Positions 7,622-15,596 of a DNA stretch of 64,000 nucleotides are shown one piece after another. The notes below the pieces were generated by a model. It did no database searches. It saw nothing but the letters and a program-made list of their open reading frames with translations, and was not told the DNA's origin. Within the stretch, counting starts at the first letter, position 1. The number at the start of each line of letters is the position of its first letter. The stretch covers positions 372,001 to 436,000 of the forward strand of contig JBASDX010000008.1 of assembly GCA_049652385.1 (NCBI GenBank), given 5' to 3'. A program made the translations under genes and the position numbers. The stretch comes from DMER64 sp049652385. GTDB lineage: Bacteria > Bacteroidota > Bacteroidia > Bacteroidales > UBA932.

Positions 7622-8586
7622 CTTTCTCCTATAATTACCGTAGCTTGTCCCAGACCCCTCATGAGTACGCGCGAGTCAATGGAATAATTCCTGCGCAGGA
7701 AAGTGGACAGATTCCGCGCCCACGTTCGGGTATCCAAGGCCCTTTCATTCTGATACAGCGGAATACGGACCTGCTCAAACGTCATGACGTTATCCGTAGC
7801 GTTCGAGAGGCTGAACCGGCCCTGAATGGTGTTATCGTATACCCAGTCTTCTATGATATCGGACAAGTAGGCTCCATCGTAATCCGAGTCCAGGTCTCCG
7901 TCAAACGAGTCAAAAACGGCTATGCGCAAGGATACTTCCCTGCCGTACGTAAACATATCGTCAAAATGATCTTGCAAGCGGTTGTTGAAATTGTCCAGAT
8001 GAGCCAATACGGCTGTTTCCAGCAGTACCGGTACGGTTGCAGATGCGTTTTCCGGTCCGGTGCCCACACTCTCGGCTACTTGTTTGTTCGTATAGGCATC
8101 CAGAGCCCTCAAGATGAACGAAACGGATTGGAAGGGACCGCGTTTGTTGACGCTCCAGGTCAATTCCATAATGATATCGGCATTGGCTACCCTGCGCAAT
8201 TGGTCCAGGGGTGATTCCCTCAATTCCGCACCACTCTTGCTGGTAGTTACCATATCTTCTGCCGCCAGGTTCTTGACGCTTTGCAAAGAGGCTTCCAGGT
8301 CTTTCAGCGGAAAGCCGCGTTCTCCCATCATGCCGGCGATTTTTGCGATGACCAGTTTCAGTTCGGTACTCCTGGCCATTGCCAGGTCGTAATCGGGCAT
8401 GATTTGCCTGCGGCCCTGCACGTCGTATTCGTAGGTAAAACCGTTCTGATCGCACCAGTTCAAACTGGGTACCACCATGATGGTCGGCTTCTTGGCCTGG
8501 GCATAACTTGCGGCGGCGGATCCTGCAAGAAAGAGAAGCGCCAGCAAGAATGATATCGTCAACTGTTTGTATTTTTTCAAAATCAT
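7618..8586 (-). CDS. DUF6175-like secreted protein
   Basis: 322-aa exported protein. Signal peptide at about 1-30 (ending ASYAQA). The mature N-terminus KKPTIMVVPSLNWCDQNGF matches what I recall of the Bacteroidota family DUF6175, which has a CsgG-like start (KPTIxVVPS). A later segment (VSLRIAVFDSFDGD) looks like a second strand-rich half. The family has no known function; a periplasmic or outer-membrane-associated oligomer is a guess based on CsgG resemblance. It sits in the middle of the six-gene envelope operon and overlaps the next gene by ATGA. Confidence 0.72.
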   Translation of the reverse strand: MILKKYKQLTISFLLALLFLAGSAAASYAQAKKPTIMVVPSLNWCDQNGFTYEYDVQGRRQIMPDYDLAMARSTELKLVIAKIAGMMGERGFPLKDLEASLQSVKNLAAEDMVTTSKSGAELRESPLDQLRRVANADIIMELTWSVNKRGPFQSVSFILRALDAYTNKQVAESVGTGPENASATVPVLLETAVLAHLDNFNNRLQDHFDDMFTYGREVSLRIAVFDSFDGDLDSDYDGAYLSDIIEDWVYDNTIQGRFSLSNATDNVMTFEQVRIPLYQNERALDTRTWARNLSTFLRRNYSIDSRVLMRGLGQATVIIGER

Positions 8587-8601
8587 AATTGTACTGTTTA
8601 A

Positions 8602-9117
8602 TTAAAACCCCGCGCCCAGTCCTCTTATGATACCGGCTTGTTCCAGGTATTTTCGCAAATCATTTTTGTGTACGGATACCACAACGCCCACTTTGTATTC
8701 GTTCCGGCTTATTCTAATGACATCGCCCGGGTCCACGCTGCCGTCACCGGAAATGGTTACGAAATTCAGGTAATATTTGTTGTCGAAAAATTCAGTAAAA
8801 AAGTCGCGTTGTGATCTTGATAAATCGTATTCCCTTACCATGGGCCGGGCGCTGTCTGATCCGGGAATACCTTTAAAAATCACAGCTTTAATGGCATCCG
8901 GCTTGGCGTTTTCCAAAGCCGTTTCGTAGTTTTTGCCGTAAGAGAATATTTTAAACAAGGTAGTACCTTCCAGGCCGGTTCTTACAAATTGGACTTCGTA
9001 ATTGCCTATGGTAAACTCTTCTGTATCTTTTTTCTTCTTTTTTCTTTGCGCCATTGCATCTGTGGCAAATAATCCGGCAAAAAGCGTCAAAACCAAAATA
9101 ATTCTAATTGCTTTCAT
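8602..9117 (-). CDS. secreted protein of envelope operon, family unknown
   Basis: 171-aa exported protein with a signal peptide (residues 1-23, ending DAMA) and then a very basic stretch QRKKKKKD. The remaining 145 residues are a mixed alpha/beta domain (NYEVQFVRTGLEGTTLFKIF; ALENAKPDAIKAVIFKGIPG), vaguely like the LPP20/FlgT_N type of envelope protein. No catalytic motif. Its 5' end overlaps the upstream lipoprotein gene by 14 bp. Not recognised; membership in the envelope operon is the best clue. Confidence 0.7.
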   Translation of the reverse strand: MKAIRIILVLTLFAGLFATDAMAQRKKKKKDTEEFTIGNYEVQFVRTGLEGTTLFKIFSYGKNYETALENAKPDAIKAVIFKGIPGSDSARPMVREYDLSRSQRDFFTEFFDNKYYLNFVTISGDGSVDPGDVIRISRNEYKVGVVVSVHKNDLRKYLEQAGIIRGLGAGF

Positions 9118-9565
9118 AATAATTGTTTACGTATCGTCTGATGTTGTTTGGATGCACTTTCAATAAAATAGTAGCTTGTTTTTGCTTCAGTTTTCTACTG
9201 CCAATCCTGCCTTCCCTTTCTTTGGAGTGCTGTTTGATGAATTGTTTGTCTTTAATAATGTTTGACAGGATGGCCTGGTCTGATTGTTCATACATTCTTA
9301 ACGCTTTGGGATTGGTCAGCAAAGGCGTGATGGTTACCGTTCCCCGGTACCCGTAGCGTATCAGCTCATCTACCAGTTTCATCTTGGCGTTATCTGACAT
9401 AGACCGGCCTCCTTGTCCTCGGGAGCTGACTTCAAAGATCTCCCATCCACCCATTTCCGAATGGATGTGTGTAGTTTGTTTTTCAATGGCCCCGTGACTC
9501 ATCTGTACGGTTTTACAGGAGGCCAGGAGCGCAAGGCTTACCAGTGTAATTGCAAAGTATCTCAT
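9104..9565 (-). CDS. lipoprotein of envelope operon, family unknown
   Basis: 153-aa predicted SPII lipoprotein: hydrophobic N-terminus and lipobox LLAS-C at residues 14-18. The mature part is polar and basic near its end (KLKQKQATILLKVHP), with a possible strand-rich core (WEIFEVSSRGQGG; YRGTVTITPLL). No known domain recognised. It follows the 499-aa gene after 11 nt and overlaps the 171-aa gene by 14 bp, so all are surely co-transcribed. Probably an outer-membrane-anchored partner of the neighbouring secreted proteins. Confidence 0.7.
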   Translation of the reverse strand: MRYFAITLVSLALLASCKTVQMSHGAIEKQTTHIHSEMGGWEIFEVSSRGQGGRSMSDNAKMKLVDELIRYGYRGTVTITPLLTNPKALRMYEQSDQAILSNIIKDKQFIKQHSKEREGRIGSRKLKQKQATILLKVHPNNIRRYVNNYYESN

Positions 9566-9576
9566 AATTGTACCGT

Positions 9577-11076
9577 TTAAAATCCAAACACCCTAAGGCC
9601 TGCGGTTACGTAGAGTCCGCTGACGGCCGCATTATCGAAAAACCAGAAAATTCTGGGACCGGCATGAAGCTGGAAATATTTCCCCAGATTCAATCCACCC
9701 TTGATGCCCAGCACAATGCCCGCACTTTTGATATCCTTTGATTTGTATGCATAGCCGAATCCTCCGGAAGGCGCCAGGGTAAAGCGATTCAATTGGAGAT
9801 CGTGTTTATACTCGGCGGTCATGAGGAACATATTGCCGTAGGAGAACGTTTGTGCAATACCCAGACCTATTACGGCACGGCTTCCTTTCCACATGCGCGT
9901 AATCTGCTCGGCCGTAAGTACAATGTACGATCCCGTATGCGCATCGGCGGTAACGCCCAGACCGGCGTCTACGCCCAGCATCAGTCCAAATTCCGGTTCT
10001 TCCGTTAAGGTCATGCCTATTCTGACACTGTTGGACGGAGCTTTGTAGAAAGTGGACAGTTCCGATTCGCCAGTTGTAACCTGCCTGTTATCAACGATGG
10101 TTTTGGCACGTACGTAACCTACTTTTTTCTCTTTCACTTCTCCCGTCCTGTCTTGTCTGAACTCTGTTACCTTAAACAAATGATCTATTTTGAGACCTTC
10201 TTTTTTCCCAATTTTTGCTCCTATGGGTGAAATGGAAAATACCGGAGTTTTCACTTTCAGGGATTCTTCTCTGCTTTCTACGCCAATGAGCGTGTTGGCA
10301 ATAATCGTGTTTAAAGTTTCTTCCTGAATCTCTGCCTTGCTCTTTTTTTCTTCTTCCACCCGCAAGTGTCCTTCCGTGCTGTATACATGCCTGATGGGGA
10401 AATCGTAATTCATGAAAAAGTCCAGTTTTTCCTTGTCGTACCCTTCCCACCAAAACAAGTCCCAGAAACCACCCTGAAGCAACTCGCCCAAAGCTATATG
10501 AAAGAAAGACGCTTTGTAGGACGTGCGGTACTCATACTTTTTAGTTTCTTCATTTTGTTCCCGCTGAAAAGAGTAGGGTGCTATGACCATGAAATATACA
10601 CGATCCAACATAGTCTCCAGACCGTATTGTTGCAGCAGGGAAACGCCTTCTTTTGCACTTTGAGAAATCAAATAGTCACGGTCGCTAGCGTTGTACATTC
10701 CCCTGCGGGCCAATTCCTCAATGGTAGGTACTCCCTTGGCATCAAAAAGAATTTTAGCCAATATTTTGTTGGCTACCTTTTGTTCTTTTATTGCTTCTTC
10801 CAGTACAGGTACAAGGGATTCTTCAAAGGGAGGGGCGCTCCTGTTGAGTTTGATGACTTTGTCTACAATGGTATTGTCATCGTACTTATCAGGTACTTTG
10901 ATGTTGTCGAATACACTCTTAGTATAAGCAGTAGCAGGAGAAAACTCCACAAAATGAAAGGACAGGCTGTTCCTGCTGTAACCGGAAGTACTGACTTGCG
11001 TAGTCTGGGAAAACAACCCATACGTACTAACCAGAATAAAGACAAACGCCAATGCGTGTTTGAAAGTTTTTTCCAT
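9577..11076 (-). CDS. outer-membrane protein of envelope operon, CsgG/FlgT-like plus barrel-like C-terminus
   Basis: 499-aa exported protein, signal peptide 1-23. Residues 30-260 are helical and of unknown fold. Residues 285-360 (SPIGAKIGKKEGLKIDHLFKV and following) resemble the C-terminal domain of CsgG/FlgT-like proteins. The last 130 residues alternate glycine and aromatic residues (LMLGVDAGLGV, GGFGYAYKSK, LGKYFQLHAGPRIFWF) and end in GLRVFGF, as in an outer-membrane beta-barrel ending in Phe. It is first in the operon that runs down to 6.1 kb. A TACTTTTA box (7 of 8) lies at 11102-11109. Function unknown. Confidence 0.72.
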   Translation of the reverse strand: MEKTFKHALAFVFILVSTYGLFSQTTQVSTSGYSRNSLSFHFVEFSPATAYTKSVFDNIKVPDKYDDNTIVDKVIKLNRSAPPFEESLVPVLEEAIKEQKVANKILAKILFDAKGVPTIEELARRGMYNASDRDYLISQSAKEGVSLLQQYGLETMLDRVYFMVIAPYSFQREQNEETKKYEYRTSYKASFFHIALGELLQGGFWDLFWWEGYDKEKLDFFMNYDFPIRHVYSTEGHLRVEEEKKSKAEIQEETLNTIIANTLIGVESREESLKVKTPVFSISPIGAKIGKKEGLKIDHLFKVTEFRQDRTGEVKEKKVGYVRAKTIVDNRQVTTGESELSTFYKAPSNSVRIGMTLTEEPEFGLMLGVDAGLGVTADAHTGSYIVLTAEQITRMWKGSRAVIGLGIAQTFSYGNMFLMTAEYKHDLQLNRFTLAPSGGFGYAYKSKDIKSAGIVLGIKGGLNLGKYFQLHAGPRIFWFFDNAAVSGLYVTAGLRVFGF

Positions 11077-11101
11077 ACAGAGTCATTTTTAGATATAGAC
11101 G

Positions 11102-11109
11102 TAAAAGTA
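11102..11109 (-). promoter_or_regulatory. probable -7 box of the envelope operon
   Basis: Minus strand TACTTTTA, one mismatch to TAnnTTTG, 25 nt before the ATG of the first gene of the operon. No convincing -33 element was seen. Confidence 0.35.
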
Positions 11110-11290
11110 GGAAAAAAGATGCAATAAACACAGCCCCGTACCATCTCCCGGTAAACCCGGCAGGAAAGGAAAGGAGCAACACTTTTTGCAGCAGAGTGTA
11201 ACATGCGGAAATACAAGCGATTACAACACAAGATTTCCGGTGGCAAGCTTCACCTCCGCCTTAGAAAGGCTTGTTTCCTTGTTTTTTGGG

Positions 11291-11510
11291 GAGGTAGTAA
11301 GTAGCGATTTTTGGGTGAAGGTGTTAATGTGCTGGCTGTCCGCCCGTTACAGCACTACGCCATTTTTTGGCACTTACTACCTCGGCAAGGAAATGCCGTT
11401 TTTCCCTGTTTTCAGAGGGAGGTAGTAAGTAGCGATTTTCGGCTGAAGATGTTAATGCGCTGCAAAACTGTCCGTTGCAGCACTACGCCACTTTGTGGTA
11501 CTTACTACCT
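11291..11510. repeat. two tandem ~92-bp palindromic elements
   Basis: The 451-bp gap 11077-11527 holds no gene but carries two copies of a palindromic element at a 128-bp period: 11291-11383 and 11420-11510. Each begins (G)AGGTAGTAAGT and ends ACTTACTACCT(C), giving an 11-12 bp perfect outer stem. Each has an inner hairpin: GTGCTG/CAGCAC in copy 1, and CTGCAA/TTGCAG in copy 2. The inner stem differs in sequence but keeps its pairing, which points to a selected fold. A related element lies at 15172-15268. No transposase is nearby; a REP- or MITE-like family is likely. Confidence 0.75.
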
Positions 11511-11527
11511 TCGGCCATAAAGCCCGT

Positions 11528-12268
11528 TTAATCGGGCAACTGGTTAGTGGTACTAACCGGTTGCATAAGATTGCCGTCCTTATCGTATAGAGCGATGACG
11601 GGCGTGTTATCCTGGTCCACGTAAATTTTTATACGGATCTTGCCGTCCGCGTCTCTGATAAAAAGACCTACATCCTTGTTGAAATCTTTTCCCAAGAACA
11701 GCCGGTCTTCCATAAGCAAACCATCGGCTTTCATTTCATTGTACAGTTTCAACCGAACGCTTGGGATCATGATATCCTGTAATTCTTCAAACCGTTCCAT
11801 CCGTTCATGAAACATGTTGTCTTTGGGATAGTCCCACAATTGCAGCCCGTATTTTCTCAGTTTATTTTGGGTGTCTTCCATATACTGCAGCTGCATGATC
11901 TGGTCGTCCCCAAACTGGTCCACCGAGAGCACCAAACCGGCTTCTTTTTCATGCCCGTCGTATACCAAGCCTCCGCATTCATCGCCAAAGGTGTTGAAGA
12001 AGATAATGCCGGCAGGTCTTTCCCGCGGGGCTAATTCCTGCCCGCCTATGATGCCGGGATGTTGGCGGCTTTCATTGCTGATAACCATGCGTAACGCCCG
12101 GCCTGTTTCATCTACAATATTTATCCGCTTAACGGTCAGTTCATCCAAAGTTTCTGTTCTGTCTTTCAGACCGAAAGCCATCAGTACTACAGCCGCAAGG
12201 GCCAGGTGACTCAGCACTACGTAAAACGTAAGGAACCGGATTCTGCGTTGGAGTGTTGAAGTATTCAT
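11528..12268 (-). CDS. hypothetical single-pass membrane protein
   Basis: 246-aa protein with one N-terminal helix at about 14-35 and a polar domain predicted to be outside the cytoplasm. The domain has recurring phrases such as RINIVDETGRALRMVISN, GLFIRDADGKIRIKIYVD and VIALYDKDGNLM, a repeated beta-hairpin pattern with Asp-Gly turns. I recall similar unnamed proteins with the RINIVexDGxLRMVISN phrase in diverse bacteria, but no function is known. It lies between the palindromic repeats and the helicase gene and has no obvious operon partner. Confidence 0.75.
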   Translation of the reverse strand: MNTSTLQRRIRFLTFYVVLSHLALAAVVLMAFGLKDRTETLDELTVKRINIVDETGRALRMVISNESRQHPGIIGGQELAPRERPAGIIFFNTFGDECGGLVYDGHEKEAGLVLSVDQFGDDQIMQLQYMEDTQNKLRKYGLQLWDYPKDNMFHERMERFEELQDIMIPSVRLKLYNEMKADGLLMEDRLFLGKDFNKDVGLFIRDADGKIRIKIYVDQDNTPVIALYDKDGNLMQPVSTTNQLPD

Positions 12269-12304
12269 GATTGTATATGTATGTGCTATTGAACGATGTT
12301 AATA

Positions 12305-14713
12305 TCACTCGGTAATTACACCAATAAACTCTGCAATTACAGAGAAGTTATCATCTTCTTCAATGATTATGTTTTTGTATTCAGGGTTTTTAGGTTTCAA
12401 TATGATACGTTCATGTTGCCATTCGCCTGTTTCTTCGTCAAATACCTTCTCACTAATATAGGTCTTAATGGTATAGCTCCCGCTATTATCTGCATCATAC
12501 AATCCTTCCTGTTGAACCAATACTATTTTATTGTTCCTTGACCCAATTACATTCGATCTAAATACGCAATAACTGCCGTCCGGAATTGTGGGCTCCATGG
12601 ATTTTCCTTTTGCCTTAATTACGAACATATTACGATTTAATCGCCCAAATCCATCAACCTTTACCCAGCCTAATTCTTCAACATATTGTCCTTCGCCGAA
12701 CATACCACAAGCTGCCTTAAGTGAATACAGAGGTAAAAAATCTATATATTTTACATTATCGTTGACGATGGCTTCAATTCTTGGAAGAAGAGATTGGGTT
12801 TCAGAAACGGAAACCTCTGGTAATTTGGGCGCCTTTGATTTAGTAACAGGGCTTGTAACCGCTAATTGATTAGCAAAATGGGCTCTTAAGGTCGGATCAC
12901 AAAAATACACGTAGCAGCCTTTCATTCCTCTTGTCAGAAGAGTTCTATAGGTGTTTTTTATAATCTTATCAGCAGTCTCAGACGCTTTTACAGGATCTTG
13001 TTTGAACATGGTTTTTATACCGAAAATTGAACGGTCATTGGAAGATCTCTCGGTGACATCAGTAATAACCATATTATCCCTGTATTTTATATCCGTACCT
13101 ACAATAACACCTACGTAATCTAGCTCAAGACCTTGACAAGTATGGATGCAGCCAATTTCTTTGATAGAATCAGGTGCAATGATCCAAGTACTTCCGTCTT
13201 TAGTTAGATTCCAACGCATTTTGAAATCGAACTCTGGGAAAACGATATCGTAGGCACTCGGATCTCTTTTACTTACCCAATCCCAACAATATCCTGCCAC
13301 TAATCGGGACTTGTTATTTAATTCATTCTTTTTTTCGATTATTTGCTGCAACTCTTTAGGGCTATCTACAATCCTAAAATCAAACTCTTCTTCAGACAAT
13401 TTAATATTTGCAGTATTCTTAATCTGAAGGGTGTTGTCCAGCCATGCAAGGTAACCATCTGAACCATTACATCTGAATTGAGATTTTAATTTTAGTTTTT
13501 GAACCAATGCGCCTTCTTGTCGCGCAAGTTGTTCAATTTTAGATGATTCTCCAATGTCCTTAATATGTATCTGTTGATCGTCATCAATGAAGAAAATGAT
13601 AAACTTTGCAGCTCTGATAAGTTCTACTATTTGATTTTCCCCTCTATTCTGATATAAACCGCTTTTTAAATTCAGCCGATGGGCCTCGTCAACTATGAGT
13701 GTATCAAATATGTTTTCCTCAACATCACAATATTCTCCGCTGCCACCAAACAAATTATCAATCATTCTTCTCTTAAATGTCCCTGATAATTTTGCTTTAT
13801 ATACAGCACGAGGTGCTGCATTTTTTGATACATACCTTGTTACTTGACCTCTGTTGGTAAGTTCTGCCAACAAATTTATAGCAACAACACTTTTTCCGGT
13901 TCCCGGGCCTCCTTCAATGATAAGCACATATTTTTTATCAGACCGAGCTTTGGCTGCATAAGACAAGGCGGTTTCATAGACCTCTTTTTGTTCGTCAATC
14001 ATAATGAATTCCTGGTTACCCGAAATCATTGACACGATGCTGTCAGCTAACTGCTTTGAGGGTCTTAGCCGACCGTTTTCAATTTTGTAAAGTATATCTT
14101 TTTGATCACCATACTTTACATATTTCTTTATGAAACTGTTCAACTTCAATGCATCTGGTCTTAAAAAAACCGGAGCTTTCTTTAAATGATAATTATAAAA
14201 CGGATTAGTTATAACATCGTCAGGATTGTAATTATGAAGATATGCACAAGGTACAAGATTAATGTTGTCCTCCTGGACAGTTTGGTTATAGCTTTCTATA
14301 AGAGCAGCATACGACCATGCCTGGTATGAAGGGTGTACAGTTTCTGTTTCACCATATTGGAAGCGGGTTCGCACTATCGCATCTTTATCTGTCAGTTTTG
14401 CGGTGGACCACTGTTTTAATTCAATGATAATAACTTGTTCACGAAAATCTTGATCTAAACCCGTAATTATAAAATCAACTCGTTGCGAGGTAAGAGGGAT
14501 TTGGAATTCAATTGAAATGCCGGCGTCATCGGCTATTTCCGGATCTCTGAGAACATGACTCATATACAACATTGAGTTGGTCCATGACAAGACTTCGTTA
14601 GGAGAAGTATATCTTCCAAGATGCTCGTAGAAGGCTGCTTCAATTTTTGTATCTATCTGATTGTTGATTACGTCAGCCAGGAAGCCTTCTTTTGTTGATT
14701 GGTAGACGATCAT
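12305..14713 (-). CDS. nuclease-DUF2075 helicase-S24 peptidase fusion protein
   Basis: 802-aa three-part protein. (1) Residues 60-190 look like a PD-(D/E)XK nuclease: D80 (VDFIITG) and E98-x-K100 (IIIELKQW). (2) Residues 220-615 are a DUF2075/Schlafen-type superfamily 1 helicase: Walker A GGPGTGKS at 268-275, Walker B LIVDEAHR at 339-346, SQFRCNGSDGY at 411, HTCQGLELDYVGV at 524 and a TRGMKG motif VI at 594. (3) Residues 690-800 are a LexA/S24-like domain with Ser705 (GKSMEPTIPDG) and Lys750 (SYTIKTY) placed as the Ser-Lys dyad. The start overlaps the MazG stop by ATGA, so the two are coupled. The region is visibly AT-richer than its flanks, suggesting transfer. A role in phage or DNA-damage defence is inferred. 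Confidence 0.88.
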   Translation of the reverse strand: MIVYQSTKEGFLADVINNQIDTKIEAAFYEHLGRYTSPNEVLSWTNSMLYMSHVLRDPEIADDAGISIEFQIPLTSQRVDFIITGLDQDFREQVIIIELKQWSTAKLTDKDAIVRTRFQYGETETVHPSYQAWSYAALIESYNQTVQEDNINLVPCAYLHNYNPDDVITNPFYNYHLKKAPVFLRPDALKLNSFIKKYVKYGDQKDILYKIENGRLRPSKQLADSIVSMISGNQEFIMIDEQKEVYETALSYAAKARSDKKYVLIIEGGPGTGKSVVAINLLAELTNRGQVTRYVSKNAAPRAVYKAKLSGTFKRRMIDNLFGGSGEYCDVEENIFDTLIVDEAHRLNLKSGLYQNRGENQIVELIRAAKFIIFFIDDDQQIHIKDIGESSKIEQLARQEGALVQKLKLKSQFRCNGSDGYLAWLDNTLQIKNTANIKLSEEEFDFRIVDSPKELQQIIEKKNELNNKSRLVAGYCWDWVSKRDPSAYDIVFPEFDFKMRWNLTKDGSTWIIAPDSIKEIGCIHTCQGLELDYVGVIVGTDIKYRDNMVITDVTERSSNDRSIFGIKTMFKQDPVKASETADKIIKNTYRTLLTRGMKGCYVYFCDPTLRAHFANQLAVTSPVTKSKAPKLPEVSVSETQSLLPRIEAIVNDNVKYIDFLPLYSLKAACGMFGEGQYVEELGWVKVDGFGRLNRNMFVIKAKGKSMEPTIPDGSYCVFRSNVIGSRNNKIVLVQQEGLYDADNSGSYTIKTYISEKVFDEETGEWQHERIILKPKNPEYKNIIIEEDDNFSVIAEFIGVITE

Positions 14714-15084
14714 AAGTCAGTATATTTTTTTGCTGTTCCTTTTGATTTCTCAAGAGGATATTTAAGATTATTTACCTTAATCTTATCTTCAACAATTTGA
14801 AAAATATCCAGGTTAAACTTTTCGGCAATAAGAAATGCATAGGTTAGCACATCTGCTAATTCTTCTTTGAGGCGGTTAGTATCAATTTCTTCGATTTCCG
14901 ATTCTTTCTTCCATAGGAATAATTCATTTAGTTCTGATGCTTCAAGCATTAGTGCTAAAGCAAGATTTCTGGCATCGTGGAACTGCTCCCAATCTCTGTC
15001 ATTTCTAAAATCAATCAATTTTTTTATGACGTTTTCATATTTGTCTATAGAGTCGCACATGTATTCTAATGATTTAAGAGTCAT
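14710..15084 (-). CDS. MazG-like nucleotide pyrophosphohydrolase
   Basis: 124-aa all-alpha NTP pyrophosphatase of the MazG/RS21-C6 type, expected to hydrolyse (d)NTPs or related nucleotides to NMP and PPi. Family pattern: RDWEQFHDARNLALALMLEASELNEL, then EEIDTNRLKEELADVLTYAFLIAEKF, carrying the ExxE and ExxxD magnesium ligands. The end (YPLEKSKGTAKKYTDL) is typical for this subgroup. The ATG at 15084 is used (7 nt after a TATCTTTA box); ATG 15060 is an alternative. The 4-bp ATGA overlap with the helicase gene indicates a tight pair. Similar MazG-helicase pairing is known to me from other genomes, without an established function. Confidence 0.85.
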   Translation of the reverse strand: MTLKSLEYMCDSIDKYENVIKKLIDFRNDRDWEQFHDARNLALALMLEASELNELFLWKKESEIEEIDTNRLKEELADVLTYAFLIAEKFNLDIFQIVEDKIKVNNLKYPLEKSKGTAKKYTDL

Positions 15085-15171
15085 GAAAAAGTAAAGATAA
15101 AGACAAAATTTTAAGATTAAAACATCATTAAAATTACAAGAAAAAATGTCTACGTCAATCCATTCTAAATT

Positions 15172-15268
15172 CAAGGTGGTAAGTCACATTGTTGTTCCAA
15201 AAGGATGTATGTTTTATATAATAAGAGAGTTAGCGGATATCTGTGAAATGGCTACACTTACCACCTTG
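15172..15268. repeat. 97-bp palindromic element related to the 11.3-kb repeats
   Basis: Begins CAAGGTGGTAAGT and ends ACTTACCACCTTG, a perfect 13-bp terminal inverted repeat. The core GGT(A/G)GTAAGT is shared with the two elements at 11291-11510; the interior is different and AT-rich. It lies in the gap upstream of the MazG-helicase pair, which is thus bracketed by such elements. Confidence 0.7.
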
Positions 15269-15326
15269 AAATCCCGATGCACAGCACTGCTGCCTGCCGC
15301 GATGACAGACCGTGTGGCGCACCGGA

Positions 15327-15455
15327 TCAGATCCGGCGCTTCAAAAAACTGACAAGAGCGAAGATTAAAGCCAGAGCTAAACCACCCCCGCCCACATAAC
15401 ATACGATGATCCAAAACGCCATTACGTAGTTTGCATCAGAGGCCAATATTGTCAT
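15327..15455 (-). CDS. putative 42-aa membrane protein
   Basis: Short open frame from ATG 15455: a single hydrophobic helix (VMAFWIIVCYVGGGGLALALIF) with a positive C-terminus LKRRI. A TATCTTTA box lies about 20 nt upstream on the minus strand. The stop codon lies in the loop of a GC-rich hairpin (CCGGAT/ATCCGG). No homology recognised; the helix and promoter make it plausible but not certain. The rest of the gap 15085-15596 holds only the palindromic repeat and the S9 peptidase promoter. Confidence 0.45.
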   Translation of the reverse strand: MTILASDANYVMAFWIIVCYVGGGGLALALIFALVSFLKRRI

Positions 15456-15552
15456 AGCATTGTATTTTAATGCTTTAAAGATACAGTTTTTTTTTGATAT
15501 AGTTTCTTGCAAAGGCCGTTATGGAATCTTGAGCCATCCGGCACTTTTTTCT

Positions 15553-15560
15553 TACCTTCG
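15553..15560 (+). promoter_or_regulatory. probable promoter of S9 peptidase gene
   Basis: TACCTTCG (one mismatch to TAnnTTTG), preceded after 21 nt by CTTG near a -33 TTTG position, 36 nt before the ATG. Confidence 0.4.
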
Positions 15561-15596
15561 TACCTGTTTACCATTAACGAACCATTCAACTGTATT

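Noticed and set aside
11077..11290. Small protein gene in the gap upstream of the envelope operon
   Set aside because: Open frames there run antisense to the 499-aa gene or its promoter and lack any recognisable features.
14713..15084. MazG gene as part of a mazEF toxin system
   Set aside because: No mazE or mazF nearby; partner is the helicase.
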